Shown: positions 43,209 to 53,113, counted from the first letter of the stretch. The stretch is DNA of 64,000 nt from Bacillus sp. AFS006103 (GCA_002559145.1 NTXX01000011.1:232656-296655); one strand, 5' to 3'. Made by a program: numbers and translations. The notes: generated by a model not told the origin, from the letters alone.

Positions 43209-43535
43209 ATGGAAACTAGCAATAAATACGCATGGATATGGGAAATAAAAGAGGAACATTTAGAAGAATATATCAATCTGCATTTGAATCCTTGGCAAGA
43301 GATTCTTGAAGAACATAGCAAGGCAGGAATTAAAAATTACTCAATCTTTCAAAATGGAAATCAGTTTTTCTATTGCTTTGAATGTGATGATGTAGAAACA
43401 GCATTTGACTACATAGCCAAAAGTGATGCCTGTAATCGCTGGAATGCAATAACATCAAAAATGGTCAAAGGCTCGTTTGATTTTAATGAACCTGATCCCA
43501 TCCAACCACTACGAGAAGTTTTCTATTTAAAATAA
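43209..43535 (+). CDS. rhaM: L-rhamnose mutarotase
   Basis: A 108-residue RhaM-type protein: KYAWIWEIKEEHLEEYINLHLNPWQEI, IKNYSIFQNGNQFFYCFECDD, AIAKSDACNRWNAIT-like region, and the family's C-terminal LREVFYLK. It interconverts alpha and beta anomers of L-rhamnose (also L-fucose in some members) to feed the isomerase. The ATG at 43209 is preferred, 9 nt after GGGTGG; ATG 43203 and TTG 43200 are too close. Its presence beside the fucose/arabinose-isomerase-family gene is unusual; the rhaA gene lies 11 kb away. Confidence 0.88.
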   Translation: METSNKYAWIWEIKEEHLEEYINLHLNPWQEILEEHSKAGIKNYSIFQNGNQFFYCFECDDVETAFDYIAKSDACNRWNAITSKMVKGSFDFNEPDPIQPLREVFYLK

Positions 43536-43539
43536 TAAG

Positions 43540-43584
43540 AAAAAAGATGACTTTACATATAAAATCTTGGGAGTCATCTTTTTT
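43540..43584 (+). terminator. Terminator after rhaM
   Basis: AAAAAAGATGACT / AGTCATCTTTTTT form a 13-bp stem with T-run. Confidence 0.9.
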
Positions 43585-43711
43585 ATTGGTTTTAAAATAA
43601 GTGGATACTGATGATTAATGATTCGAAATATCAGAATATATTAACATCTAAAGCTGGTTTTTTGATAAAATTAATACAAATATACTATTTTTTAGCACTA
43701 GGGGGGAGAGA

Positions 43712-44746
43712 ATGATTAAACGGGGCTATATTATTTTCCCACTAATTTTCTTCATTATTGCAAGCGGTTGCAGTAAACGAACGGAATATGAAGTTGTTTA
43801 TTCAAAGGGAGAGGTAAAGACTCCTCAAGAACAGAGTGAAAAACGCCAGGTAACGATTGCCCTTGTCCCTAAGTTAATTAATATTCCTTATTTTAACGCA
43901 GTGGAAGAAGGGGCTATTGAAGCTGGTGAAGAGCTTGGAGTAAATTTAATTTATAAAGGTCCCACTATGGCCGACGCTACGCAGCAAATCAATATTATTA
44001 ATGATTTAATTAACCAAAAAGTAGATGTCATTGCTGTGTCTGCAAATGATCCAGTCAAACTAGCCCCCGTTTTAAAAAAGGCGAGAAGTCACGATATAAA
44101 AGTTATTACATGGGATGCAGATACTCACTCAAGTTCAAGGGGATTTTTCATTAATATGGTGAACCCTGAAACCCTTGGTAGACATCTAATGGATACACTA
44201 GCATGGAATGTTAACGAAGAAGGAGAATTTGCAATTATCACAGGTGCAAAATCTGCTGCCAATTTAAATATATGGTTAAATTGGATCAAAATCCAACAAA
44301 GTGAATACTATCCCAAAATGAAACTTGTTAAAGTCGTCGCATCAGATGATGATCCGCATAAAGCCTATCTCTTAGCAAAACAATTATTATCCACCTACCC
44401 AAATTTAAAAGGCATTATTGGAAACTCCTCAGTTGGCCCACCCGCAGCGTCGCAGGCTGTCAAAGATTTAGGCAAAGCTGGAAAGGTAGCAGTTGTAGGT
44501 TTATCATCGCCTAATCCAATGAATAAATATTTGAAAGAGGATTATGCACAAGTTGTAACATTGTGGAGTCCAAAGAAGTTAGGATATCTTACGGTTGTAC
44601 TAGCTGACAACCTTTTAAAAGGAACCCTCCCATATGACCAGCAGCACATTCCACAAGTAGGGAAAATAAGAGTAATTGATGATTTGGTAATCATGGGAGA
44701 ACCTATTGACTTTACAAAGGAAAATGTGGACCAGTATGATTTTTAA
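43712..44746 (+). CDS. Sugar-binding lipoprotein (RbsB/LsrB-like) linked to the sensor kinase
   Basis: A 344-residue periplasmic-binding-protein type 1 lipoprotein. Lipobox IIASGC gives Cys20; QVTIALVPKLINIPYF starts the first lobe, and INDLINQKVDVIAVSANDP, ITWDAD and KGIIGNSSVG are family landmarks. It resembles the rhamnose-binding lipoprotein at 52012 in layout. It does not sit with the ABC genes but overlaps the histidine kinase gene by 11 bp, so it probably presents bound sugar to the kinase. GGGGGGAGAG precedes the ATG. Confidence 0.83.
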   Translation: MIKRGYIIFPLIFFIIASGCSKRTEYEVVYSKGEVKTPQEQSEKRQVTIALVPKLINIPYFNAVEEGAIEAGEELGVNLIYKGPTMADATQQINIINDLINQKVDVIAVSANDPVKLAPVLKKARSHDIKVITWDADTHSSSRGFFINMVNPETLGRHLMDTLAWNVNEEGEFAIITGAKSAANLNIWLNWIKIQQSEYYPKMKLVKVVASDDDPHKAYLLAKQLLSTYPNLKGIIGNSSVGPPAASQAVKDLGKAGKVAVVGLSSPNPMNKYLKEDYAQVVTLWSPKKLGYLTVVLADNLLKGTLPYDQQHIPQVGKIRVIDDLVIMGEPIDFTKENVDQYDF

Positions 44747-46565
44747 ATGGAAACGGTTCAAGAATTCCGGATTAATGACAAAGCTCATTATTACCTATAC
44801 ATTAATTACTGTGATTCCCATATCACTCCTGGGCTACGTTGCCTATACACAATATACAAGATCCATCGAAGAGCAGGTCGGTGAATATATCCCTAAGGTA
44901 TTAGACCAAGCAAATGAGCGGATTGCCGATCAATTAAGTGAAATCAGACAGCTCCCAGACCTCCTTTATAATTCTAACCAAGTAATTGAGGTGCTGCGTA
45001 AAGACACTTACCAAAACAATTCCTCTCTATTACATGATAAATTCTCGGTTAACAGTTATTTAATGAACACCTATATTAATGGCGGGAATTCAGATATCCT
45101 TGGTGTGTTTATTTTATCAAAAAACCGATTTTTTGAGAGTTCAAAAGATTCCTATACAGGCTTTGAAAAAAAGACATTGCCATTGGGACAGGATTTGGAC
45201 TTAAAAGGCAAACAGGAAATTATTTTTCCAAGTCAAACCACTTTAAAGTTTAAGAACAATCGACCTTATATTTTGTTGATGAGTCAAATTATTGATACAG
45301 AAAACCGAATGAATTTAGGCACTATGTTCATTGCTGTTGATTTAAAGTTTATTAAAAATATTGTTGAAAATCTTGAAACCGTTAACAAAGCAGATATTTG
45401 GTTGATGGATAAAGGTGGAAAGATTATTTATCATACAAAGCCACAATATATTGGCAGAATGAATAAAGATTTGGTAGAGTATCCGCAAATCAACGGCAGT
45501 TTTCGCACTACTTCGGAAAAAGAGAGTAAGTTGATCAGTATAAGCAGGTCCGGTCCTGATCAATGGATTCTTGCCCATAGTGTACTATTGAAAAATCTTA
45601 CGGAAAGAACCGATTTAGTACGTAATGCAACAATAGCTGTGTTTATCGTGGTTGTGTTGATAAGTCTATTATTTTCACTATTTCTAGCATGGAGTGTATC
45701 CAGACCCATCCACAGGTTATCCAATTTAATGAAAAAGGTGGAAAAAGGAAACTTTAATGTAGATCTTCCTATAGAGAGTAGGGATGAAGTTGGCATTCTT
45801 GCAAAAAGCTTTAATTCAATGGTTCTGGAAATCAAAGATTTAATCAAGCAGAATTATCAAATTAAATTACAGCAAAAAGAAGCAGAATTATATGCACTTC
45901 AGTCGCAGATCAATCCGCATTTTATGTACAACACACTGGAAACAATCGGTATGGCAGTAGAAGAAGATGAAGACGACACAGTTGTGGAAATGGTCTCACT
46001 GCTGGGGAGAATGTTAAGGTACTCCATTAGTAATAAAGAAAAAATGGTAACAATTGAACAAGAGATTCAGCACACACGGGATTACTTAACGATTCAAAAA
46101 ATTAGATTTGAAGATCGTATCGAATTTTCCATTCACGAAGTGATCGATATCAAGGAATATATAACCCCCAAATTTATTCTACAGCCTATTGTAGAAAATG
46201 CGATTAAACATGGCTTAGATCATCAAGAAGATTTTAAGATTGAAATTTTTATTACTGCTAGTGGTGACTCGCTAAAAGAAAAACAAAAAGTACACTTTAA
46301 AATTAGGGATAATGGTCCTGGGATTCCTGAAGACATCTTATCCGAACTCAATCAATATCTTCAGTCAGATCCAATGGGGAAAAGGGATTCTAAATTTGGC
46401 TTAATCAATGTTCATGGAAGATTAATTATGATGTTTGGGAATCAATATGGCCTACAAGTAAAAAGTGAAATACATAAGGGAACAGAGGTTACTATTTCAA
46501 TTCCTTTAATGAGTACCGAAATGCTTGCAGTAGATATGGACGGAGATGGGGAGATTGAAAACTAG
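44736..46565 (+). CDS. Sensor histidine kinase, YesM/LytS-like
   Basis: A 609-residue membrane kinase: TM1 (about 15-38), a large extracellular sensor part (40-285), TM2 (about 290-312), a HAMP domain (SRPIHRL...EKGNFNVDLPI), a phospho-acceptor domain with His in SQINPHFMYNTLE, and an ATPase region with LQPIVENAIKHGL and DNGPGIPE. It phosphorylates the response regulator encoded next. Start: ATG 44736, inside the end of the upstream lipoprotein gene, giving translational coupling; the alternative is ATG 44724. The extracellular domain may contact the lipoprotein. Confidence 0.9.
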   Translation: MIFKWKRFKNSGLMTKLIITYTLITVIPISLLGYVAYTQYTRSIEEQVGEYIPKVLDQANERIADQLSEIRQLPDLLYNSNQVIEVLRKDTYQNNSSLLHDKFSVNSYLMNTYINGGNSDILGVFILSKNRFFESSKDSYTGFEKKTLPLGQDLDLKGKQEIIFPSQTTLKFKNNRPYILLMSQIIDTENRMNLGTMFIAVDLKFIKNIVENLETVNKADIWLMDKGGKIIYHTKPQYIGRMNKDLVEYPQINGSFRTTSEKESKLISISRSGPDQWILAHSVLLKNLTERTDLVRNATIAVFIVVVLISLLFSLFLAWSVSRPIHRLSNLMKKVEKGNFNVDLPIESRDEVGILAKSFNSMVLEIKDLIKQNYQIKLQQKEAELYALQSQINPHFMYNTLETIGMAVEEDEDDTVVEMVSLLGRMLRYSISNKEKMVTIEQEIQHTRDYLTIQKIRFEDRIEFSIHEVIDIKEYITPKFILQPIVENAIKHGLDHQEDFKIEIFITASGDSLKEKQKVHFKIRDNGPGIPEDILSELNQYLQSDPMGKRDSKFGLINVHGRLIMMFGNQYGLQVKSEIHKGTEVTISIPLMSTEMLAVDMDGDGEIEN

Positions 46566-48174
46566 GAAAATAAAGACGATCGTGGTCGATGATGAAAACA
46601 GGATTAGGCGAGGAATTGAGAGATTAATATTATCATGTGGTGAGGAATATGAAGTTGTCGGGAGTTTTAAAAGCGCGATCGAATTAATCAAATGTACTCA
46701 AAATAAAAGCATAAGTTTTGATTTACTGTTTACCGATATAAAAATGCCTGGCATGGATGGGCTGGAATTAATAAGGGAATTAAGAAATTGGGCTTCATTC
46801 GAAGCAGTTGTGATTAGTGGATTTAACGATTTCAAGTACGTGCAAACGGCAATTCGTGAAGGTGCAATTGATTATATGGTAAAACCACTAATGAGAGATG
46901 AATTCCGGGTGCAGCTAGACAAGATTAAAGAGAAAATTAAACTAAAGTGGGAAGACGAAGAGAAATTGGAAGAGATGGATATCCAACTCAACTTTGTAAA
47001 GCAAGTCCAAAGGCTGAGTGAATTAACTAGAGGACAAGATATTGATCTATCAGAAATGGAGTGGACGAAGGAGTTTCCGTTGGGTTCCTATTATCTCTTA
47101 TGTATCTCAAAAGATTATGTAGTAACTGTAAAACAAGATGCTTTACTTGAAAATTGGACCACAATTGTTGAGACAGAGATAAACTCGATTTTAACAAAAT
47201 TTTATAAAGGGACTGCAACTCGGTTTTGGTACTGGAAGGGTGAAGAATTATCTTCATGGGTGTTAATTCAAAATGACCGAGCTGATGAATTGCAGGAAAA
47301 CTTAATTGCTGAGAAGCTGAGGTCAAAAATAAAATACGACTATCAGCAATCCGCAACCATTGCCATTAGCAGAGTGTTTCATGATGTGGCATTACTTCCC
47401 AATATGAGGGATGAACTTTTATCCTTGCTTCAATTCCGTTTAGTTTTTGGAGGAAATCAAATCTATACCTTTTCATTCATGGAGGAGAACAAACCTAATA
47501 AGGCTGTAATAAAGGATTTCAAAGAGTTAGATATAACGGTCAACAAGCTATTAAAAGCTCTTGAACGTTTTCAAAAGGAGGAAGCATTGGGGCTTTTACA
47601 TCAGTTTCTAAAGGAGTTAGAAAAGCTAGCTTCGCCGCAAGAAATTGAAAGGAATATCCAATCGATGTCGATCCAGACTGTAAATTTTCTACTGAAGAAT
47701 GCACAGGCAAAGGATGAACTTTCCTTGATCCAAGATGGATTCCAACTGACAAAAAAGTCACCGAGTTTTCAAGAATTAAAGAATAATATTAAAGATTGGA
47801 TGCAAAAGGTATTTAAAATACTGGAAAAAATGAACCAGCGTGAAATTCCTGACCCTGTTGAAACAGCAAAGAAATGGATAACGGACAATTTAGGTGAGAG
47901 CATTACCATCGATAAAATTGCTAAAGCAATCCATATGAATCCCACCTATTTTTGTGAATATTTTAAAAATCAAACAGGTGAGACTATTCTTGATTATGTA
48001 ACAAAGGTTCGATTAGAAAAAGCAAAGGAACTATTAATTGCCACAGATCTTAAGATCTATGATATATCTCAGCATGTAGGATATTCTGATACCAAATATT
48101 TTAGCAAGCTATTTAAAAAATATTTTGGGGAGGTACCTTCAAAATTTAAGGAAAAAGCAAAATATAACTCCTAA
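46546..48174 (+). CDS. Response regulator with AraC output, YesN-like
   Basis: A 542-residue regulator. REC domain 1-130: acidic pair Asp15/Asp16, phosphorylation site Asp64 in LLFTDIKMPGMDG, and MVKPL switch region. A helical linker of about 300 residues follows, then an AraC HTH (about 440-542): WITDNLGESITIDKIAKAIHMNPTYFCEYFKNQTGE and YSDTKYFSKLFKKYFGE cut short of the end. It overlaps the kinase gene by 20 bp. It probably activates the ABC transporter operon that starts 200 bp downstream. ATG 46546 is chosen; TTG 46555 is an alternative. Confidence 0.9.
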   Translation: MGRLKTRKIKTIVVDDENRIRRGIERLILSCGEEYEVVGSFKSAIELIKCTQNKSISFDLLFTDIKMPGMDGLELIRELRNWASFEAVVISGFNDFKYVQTAIREGAIDYMVKPLMRDEFRVQLDKIKEKIKLKWEDEEKLEEMDIQLNFVKQVQRLSELTRGQDIDLSEMEWTKEFPLGSYYLLCISKDYVVTVKQDALLENWTTIVETEINSILTKFYKGTATRFWYWKGEELSSWVLIQNDRADELQENLIAEKLRSKIKYDYQQSATIAISRVFHDVALLPNMRDELLSLLQFRLVFGGNQIYTFSFMEENKPNKAVIKDFKELDITVNKLLKALERFQKEEALGLLHQFLKELEKLASPQEIERNIQSMSIQTVNFLLKNAQAKDELSLIQDGFQLTKKSPSFQELKNNIKDWMQKVFKILEKMNQREIPDPVETAKKWITDNLGESITIDKIAKAIHMNPTYFCEYFKNQTGETILDYVTKVRLEKAKELLIATDLKIYDISQHVGYSDTKYFSKLFKKYFGEVPSKFKEKAKYNS

Positions 48175-48197
48175 CTCCCAATTTGGGGGTTTTTTTA
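48173..48197 (+). terminator. Terminator after the response regulator gene
   Basis: AACTCCCA / TTTGGGGG with a tight loop and seven T. Confidence 0.75.
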
Positions 48198-48278
48198 ATT
48201 TTCTGTATTTTGCCGAGAATTGACCCCCAAACCCGAAAGTTATCTCCTTTTCGCTGGAAGGGAGAATGAGTAATCTAA

Positions 48279-48293
48279 ATGTAAGCGGATTCG
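48279..48293 (+). promoter_or_regulatory. cre-like site upstream of the rhamnose ABC operon
   Basis: ATGTAAGCGGATTCG matches the cre consensus with one mismatch at the last base. It lies 78 bp before the start of the ABC ATPase gene. Confidence 0.5.
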
Positions 48294-48370
48294 AAAAAGT
48301 AATCTCAGTGATGTCATAGATTAAAAGTATTGGGATGAATGAATTTAAGCAGTTGTTAGGGGGGGAAATA

Positions 48371-49906
48371 ATGTCTGAATTTGTGCTCGAACTAAAGGGA
48401 ATCACGAAAACCTTCCCGGGTGTTAAAGCTCTCGATAATGTTCATTTTCAATTAAGACCAGGTGAAATCCATGCTCTAATGGGAGAAAACGGGGCAGGCA
48501 AATCTACATTTATAAAGGTAATCACCGGTGTTCATCAACTGGATGAAGGGGAAATCTACCTTAATGGTGAAAAGGTCGAGTTTCGAAATCCAAAGGATGC
48601 ACAAAATTGGGGGATTGCCGCAATTTATCAACATGTAACCTGTTATCCAGATTTAAATGTAACCGAAAATATTTTTATGGGTCATGAAAAAATCCAAAAA
48701 AGGACGCGAAGAATTCTCTGGAAAGAAATGCATGCCGAAGCAAATAAGCTATTGAAGGAACTGGGAGCAAACTTTGATGCAAAAGCGCTAATGGGGGCCC
48801 TTAGTGTTGCCGAACAGCAAATTGTAGAGATTGCCAAGGCACTTTCAACAAACGCAAAAATCATCATCATGGATGAACCTACTGCCGCCTTAACCAGAAA
48901 TGAAAGTGAAGAACTGTATCGGATTACAGAGAAGCTCAGAGATAGTGGGACTTCCGTGATTTTTATTTCACATCGATTTGAAGATATGTACCGGCTTGCA
49001 AGCAAAGTGACGGTTTTCCGGGATTCGAAATACATTGGGTCTTGGGGAGTACATGATATCTCTAATGAAGACCTTATCGTAGCTATGGTTGGGCGGGAAA
49101 TCAAGCAGCTGTTCCCTAAAACGGAAGCAGTAATTGGAGAAGAAGTATTAAGTGTAGAGAACCTGGGGAGGACAGGATTTTTTGCTGGAGTTTCGTTTAC
49201 ACTCCGAAAAGGAGAAATCTTAGGTCTTACCGGTCTAGTAGGTGCCGGTAGAAGTGAGGTATGTCAGGCTTTATTTGGAATAGAACCTGCAGATAAAGGA
49301 AGGATCCTAATAAAAGGAAAAGAAACTAAGGTTACAAGTCCACTACAGGCAATGAAACAAGGAATTGGCTATTTGCCGGAAGACCGGCAACAGCAGGGAC
49401 TCATTCTTTCTTGGGGCATCGATAAGAATATTACACTGCCTTCATTAGACCGTTTATCAAGTAAAGGGTGGTTAAATAAGAAGAAAGAAGAAGCGATTGC
49501 CAGCGTCCTTTCTAAAAAAGTAAATGTAAAAACACCAAGTATTTATAACCTAGCCAGTTCGCTTTCAGGTGGAAATCAACAAAAGGTAGCTGTAGCAAAA
49601 CTATTAACTACTGATTTAGATATTATCATTCTGGATGAACCTACCAAGGGAGTTGATGTTGGAGCAAAATCAGCTATCTATGAAATTATCAGCGACCTAG
49701 CATGTCAGGGATACGGAGTGATTATGGTTTCCTCAGAAATGCCTGAAGTTCTTAGTATGAGTGACAGAATACTCGTGATGCGTGAAGGGAGAATTACAGC
49801 AGAAATCGAAAGCAAGATTGCAACACAAGAAGCAATTTTAGAAGCCGCGATGATGAATAAAGAGGACAACGTTATCAGTGACTCGCGAGAAGTAGCAGGT
49901 TTATAA
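48371..49906 (+). CDS. Sugar ABC transporter ATPase (two ABC domains, rhamnose type)
   Basis: A 511-residue fused ATPase of the RbsA/RhaT class. The first domain carries Walker A GENGAGKST (about 37-45) and Walker B IIIMDEPTAAL; the second has Walker A variant TGLVGAGRSEV, signature LSGGNQQKV and LDEPTKGVDVG. It energises uptake of rhamnose through the two permeases that follow. The ATG at 48371 is set by TTAGGGGGGGAA upstream; the frame is open further left. First gene of a four-gene operon. Confidence 0.93.
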   Translation: MSEFVLELKGITKTFPGVKALDNVHFQLRPGEIHALMGENGAGKSTFIKVITGVHQLDEGEIYLNGEKVEFRNPKDAQNWGIAAIYQHVTCYPDLNVTENIFMGHEKIQKRTRRILWKEMHAEANKLLKELGANFDAKALMGALSVAEQQIVEIAKALSTNAKIIIMDEPTAALTRNESEELYRITEKLRDSGTSVIFISHRFEDMYRLASKVTVFRDSKYIGSWGVHDISNEDLIVAMVGREIKQLFPKTEAVIGEEVLSVENLGRTGFFAGVSFTLRKGEILGLTGLVGAGRSEVCQALFGIEPADKGRILIKGKETKVTSPLQAMKQGIGYLPEDRQQQGLILSWGIDKNITLPSLDRLSSKGWLNKKKEEAIASVLSKKVNVKTPSIYNLASSLSGGNQQKVAVAKLLTTDLDIIILDEPTKGVDVGAKSAIYEIISDLACQGYGVIMVSSEMPEVLSMSDRILVMREGRITAEIESKIATQEAILEAAMMNKEDNVISDSREVAGL

Positions 49907-49922
49907 AGGGGGGAGATGAGAA

Positions 49923-50930
49923 ATGGCGGAAAAAGTAACAGAAAAGGTGTCACTTAGTGCAAGTATTGCTCGTTTTCGGGAAGTTGGATTACTAGGATTT
50001 ATTATTCTTTTATCAATTGTGGTTCAATTAAGGAATTCAAGTTTTTTAACACTTGAAAATCTTAACGATATGATTACCAATACGGCAATCTTAAGTATTC
50101 TAGCGATTGGTATGATGCTAGTAATCATTACAGGTGGAATTGACCTTTCCATTGGGGCCACATTAGCATTGTCAGGAATGATTGCTGCGCTGACAGTAGG
50201 AGCATATCCAAACCTAAATCCCATTTTGGCCATTCTATTAGGAATTCTCGTAGGTGTTGTAAGCGGGGGGATTCTCGGAGTGATTATTTCCAAAGGGGGT
50301 GTATTACCTATTATTGCAACCTTAGGGATGATGTACATTTTTAGAGGCTTAACCTTTATGGTGAGCGGTGGTAAATGGGTAAGTGCCCATCAGATGCCGG
50401 CGAGCTTTAAAGGAATTGCAACAGGATCTTTCCTAGGGGTTAATAATTTAATCTTAATCGCAGTCATTACGTATCTCGCCTTCTTTTATTTTATTAATCA
50501 TACCAGAACAGGAAGGCAAATTTACGCAGTCGGAAGTAATCCTGATTCTGCAAAGATTAGCGGTATTAATCATGACCGTATTATTTGGCTAGTGTACACA
50601 TTGATGGGTGGCATATCAGGACTTGCCGGTGTCTTATGGGTATCGAAATTCGCCTCAGCTCAAGGTGATACCGCATCAGGCTATGAATTAACCGTCATTG
50701 CGGCATGTGTGCTAGGTGGTGTGAACATTGCCGGTGGCTCCGGCAAGATCTCAGGACTTATTTTGGGATCCGTACTGATTGGAATCTTGAACAATGCCCT
50801 GCCGCTCATAAACGTTTCACCGTTCTGGCAAATGGGGATACAAGGTTCCATTATCTTGATTGGGGTGGTGTTAAATGCCCTTGTTAAAAGAGGAGTAGAT
50901 TTAAATGCCCTCATGAGGAGGAAAATCTAA
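49923..50930 (+). CDS. Sugar ABC transporter permease (RhaP-like)
   Basis: A 335-residue permease of the BPD_transp_2 family: about 9-10 hydrophobic segments, ITGGIDLSIGATLALSGM near 67-84 and IYAVGSNPDSAKISGINHDRI near 200-220 (coupling helix). It forms half of the transmembrane channel with the next gene product. AAGGGGGGAG precedes the ATG. The next gene follows after two bases, so translation is coupled. Confidence 0.92.
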   Translation: MAEKVTEKVSLSASIARFREVGLLGFIILLSIVVQLRNSSFLTLENLNDMITNTAILSILAIGMMLVIITGGIDLSIGATLALSGMIAALTVGAYPNLNPILAILLGILVGVVSGGILGVIISKGGVLPIIATLGMMYIFRGLTFMVSGGKWVSAHQMPASFKGIATGSFLGVNNLILIAVITYLAFFYFINHTRTGRQIYAVGSNPDSAKISGINHDRIIWLVYTLMGGISGLAGVLWVSKFASAQGDTASGYELTVIAACVLGGVNIAGGSGKISGLILGSVLIGILNNALPLINVSPFWQMGIQGSIILIGVVLNALVKRGVDLNALMRRKI

Positions 50931-50932
50931 CT

Positions 50933-51943
50933 ATGGAGAATCTAAATAAAAAGAGCTTCTCGTTGAAAACATTCTTCCTTCAATGGGAATGGCTGCTCGT
51001 TTTGCTATTCATATTAGTAAACATAATTAATACCAGTTTATCACCATACTATCTTGACTTTAATAGTTTACGAGATGCAACGATGACATTCCTTGATAAA
51101 GCCTTCATGGTCTTTCCAATGGTATTTATTATCATTCTCCGCGATATTGATATATCGGTAGCTTCCATTGTGGCACTTGCTTCTGTGATCATGGCGCATC
51201 TTTATTCATTGGGTGTTCCAATGGAACTTGCTGTAGTCATTTGTCTGGTTGTAGGAGCGATCTGCGGCTTAATCAACGGTCTGCTTATTGTGAAATTCAA
51301 GGAGTTATCTGCTGTTATTGTTACTTTATCTACGATGATCATATATCGCGGAATTGCTTATATCATCCTTGAGGATCAATCGGCTGGGTCATTTCCCGAA
51401 TGGTTTGGGTTCCTTGGATGGGGCTATGTTTTTGGAATTCCATTTATCCTAATTGCATTTATTGTGATGGCTGTGATTTTTGGCCTGCTTTTGCATAAAA
51501 CAACCTTTGGCCGCAGGGTGTACGCCATCGGGAACAACCCGACAGCCGCTCGTTTTTCAGGGGTTCAGGTGGATAAAATCAAAATTATTGTGTTCACTCT
51601 AGCAGGCATTATGGCTGCGATAACTGCACTGTTTTTAACATCGAGAATGGGAAGCACCAGACCTAACGTGGCAACAGGCTATGAACTTGACGTGATAGCA
51701 ATGGTAGTATTAGGCGGCATCAGTACGGCAGGTGGAAAAGGACGTATGTTAGGAGCAATTATTGCCGTTTTCTTAATTGGGTTCCTTCGTAATGGTCTTG
51801 GCTTAATCAATATGCCTGCGCAGGTCCTGATGATTATTATTGGTTTACTTCTTATTTTCGCAGTTATGGTTCCGAACCTAAAGCCAAAAGCCAAAACAAA
51901 GAGTAGATCATCTAAGTCTCGGTCAAAACAAATCGCTGGATAA
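50933..51943 (+). CDS. Sugar ABC transporter permease (RhaQ-like)
   Basis: A 336-residue permease, paralogue of the previous one: ILRDIDISVASIVALASVIMAH, RRVYAIGNNPTAARFSGVQVDK (coupling loop) and YELDVIAMVVLGGISTAGGKGR. The C-terminus is strongly basic (KPKAKTKSRSSKSRSK), an oddity for these permeases. It is followed after 68 bp by the binding-protein gene. Confidence 0.92.
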   Translation: MENLNKKSFSLKTFFLQWEWLLVLLFILVNIINTSLSPYYLDFNSLRDATMTFLDKAFMVFPMVFIIILRDIDISVASIVALASVIMAHLYSLGVPMELAVVICLVVGAICGLINGLLIVKFKELSAVIVTLSTMIIYRGIAYIILEDQSAGSFPEWFGFLGWGYVFGIPFILIAFIVMAVIFGLLLHKTTFGRRVYAIGNNPTAARFSGVQVDKIKIIVFTLAGIMAAITALFLTSRMGSTRPNVATGYELDVIAMVVLGGISTAGGKGRMLGAIIAVFLIGFLRNGLGLINMPAQVLMIIIGLLLIFAVMVPNLKPKAKTKSRSSKSRSKQIAG

Positions 51944-52011
51944 TTTTCATTTGTTACAAATCAGTCATTGACTGTTTATGTAAAAAAATAAACGAAAAAG
52001 GGGATCAATCT

Positions 52012-53058
52012 ATGAAAAAGCTAGGTATGTTATTTCTTTCAATCTTTATGGTATTTTCAGTACTAGCAGCCTGCAGTCAATCTGCACCAAGTAGTAACGG
52101 AGAAAAAAGCGGCGGCGCAAAAGAAGGTAAGAAAAGATTTGCCATCGTATTCAAAAACACCGGAAATCCATATGGCGAAAAGCAGATGGAAGGATTCAAA
52201 AATGCGATTGAAGAACTTGGCCATGAAGCGATCTTAAAGGCTCCAGACCAGCCAACGGCTGAAGCACAAATTCAAATGATTGAAGAACTTATTTCTCAAA
52301 AAGTAGACAGTATTGCCATTGTTGGTAACGATCCGGATGCTCTCCAGCCTGCATTGAAAAAGGCAATGGATCAAGGGATTAAGGTTCTTTCACTAGATTC
52401 CGCTGTAAATGCAAAGAGCCGTATGGTGCACGTAAACCAAGCAGACCCTGAAAGAATTGGCCGTGTGCAAATCCAGGCTATTTCTGAAATGATTGGCGGC
52501 AAGGGACAAATTGCTGTACTTAGTGCAACTTCTCAAGCAACAAACCAAAATACATGGATTGAATGGATGAAAAAAGAGCTGGAAGACCCGAAATACAAAG
52601 ATATTGAACTAGTAAAAGTTGCTTATGGTGATGATTTACGTGATAAGAGTGTGTCTGAAACAGAGGCCCTATTAAAATCTTATCCAAACCTTAAAGGAAT
52701 CATTGCTCCAACAACGGTTGGTATTGCGGCGGCGGGTAAGGTATTAACGGACAAAGGATTAAAAGGGAAAGTAAAACTTACGGGGCTTGGCTTACCAAGT
52801 GAAATGGCTGAATATATTGAAAGCGGTGTTTGTGATTGGATGTACCTATGGAATCCAATTGATGTAGGGTATCTAGCAGGCTACACAGCGGATGCACTTG
52901 TTAGTGGCAAAATCACTGGTAAGGTCGGAGATAAATTCACTGCAGGTGACATCGGCGACAAAGAAGTGGTTCAAGATGGCGACGGAACACAAATCATGCT
53001 AGGTGATCCTTTCAAATTCGATTCAAGCAATATTGCGGAGTGGAAAGAAGTATATTAA
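52012..53058 (+). CDS. Sugar ABC transporter binding lipoprotein (RhaS-like)
   Basis: A 348-residue lipoprotein with lipobox VLAAC (Cys21), a low-complexity linker, and a type 1 binding-protein fold: KRFAIVFKNTGNPYGEKQMEGF, IEELISQKVDSIAIVGNDP, KVLSLDSAVN and KGIIAPTTVG. It delivers L-rhamnose to the permeases. It shares its architecture with the kinase-linked lipoprotein at 43712. AAAAAGGGG precedes ATG. A terminator follows. Confidence 0.92.
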   Translation: MKKLGMLFLSIFMVFSVLAACSQSAPSSNGEKSGGAKEGKKRFAIVFKNTGNPYGEKQMEGFKNAIEELGHEAILKAPDQPTAEAQIQMIEELISQKVDSIAIVGNDPDALQPALKKAMDQGIKVLSLDSAVNAKSRMVHVNQADPERIGRVQIQAISEMIGGKGQIAVLSATSQATNQNTWIEWMKKELEDPKYKDIELVKVAYGDDLRDKSVSETEALLKSYPNLKGIIAPTTVGIAAAGKVLTDKGLKGKVKLTGLGLPSEMAEYIESGVCDWMYLWNPIDVGYLAGYTADALVSGKITGKVGDKFTAGDIGDKEVVQDGDGTQIMLGDPFKFDSSNIAEWKEVY

Positions 53059-53073
53059 CAACTAAATGGAAAG

Positions 53074-53113
53074 AAGCTTGCAGATGATGTATTGAAGTCT
53101 GCAGGCTTTTTTT
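53074..53113 (+). terminator. Terminator of the rhamnose ABC operon
   Basis: AAGCTTGCAGA / TCTGCAGGCTTTTTTT with one G-T pair and a strong T-run. Confidence 0.88.
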
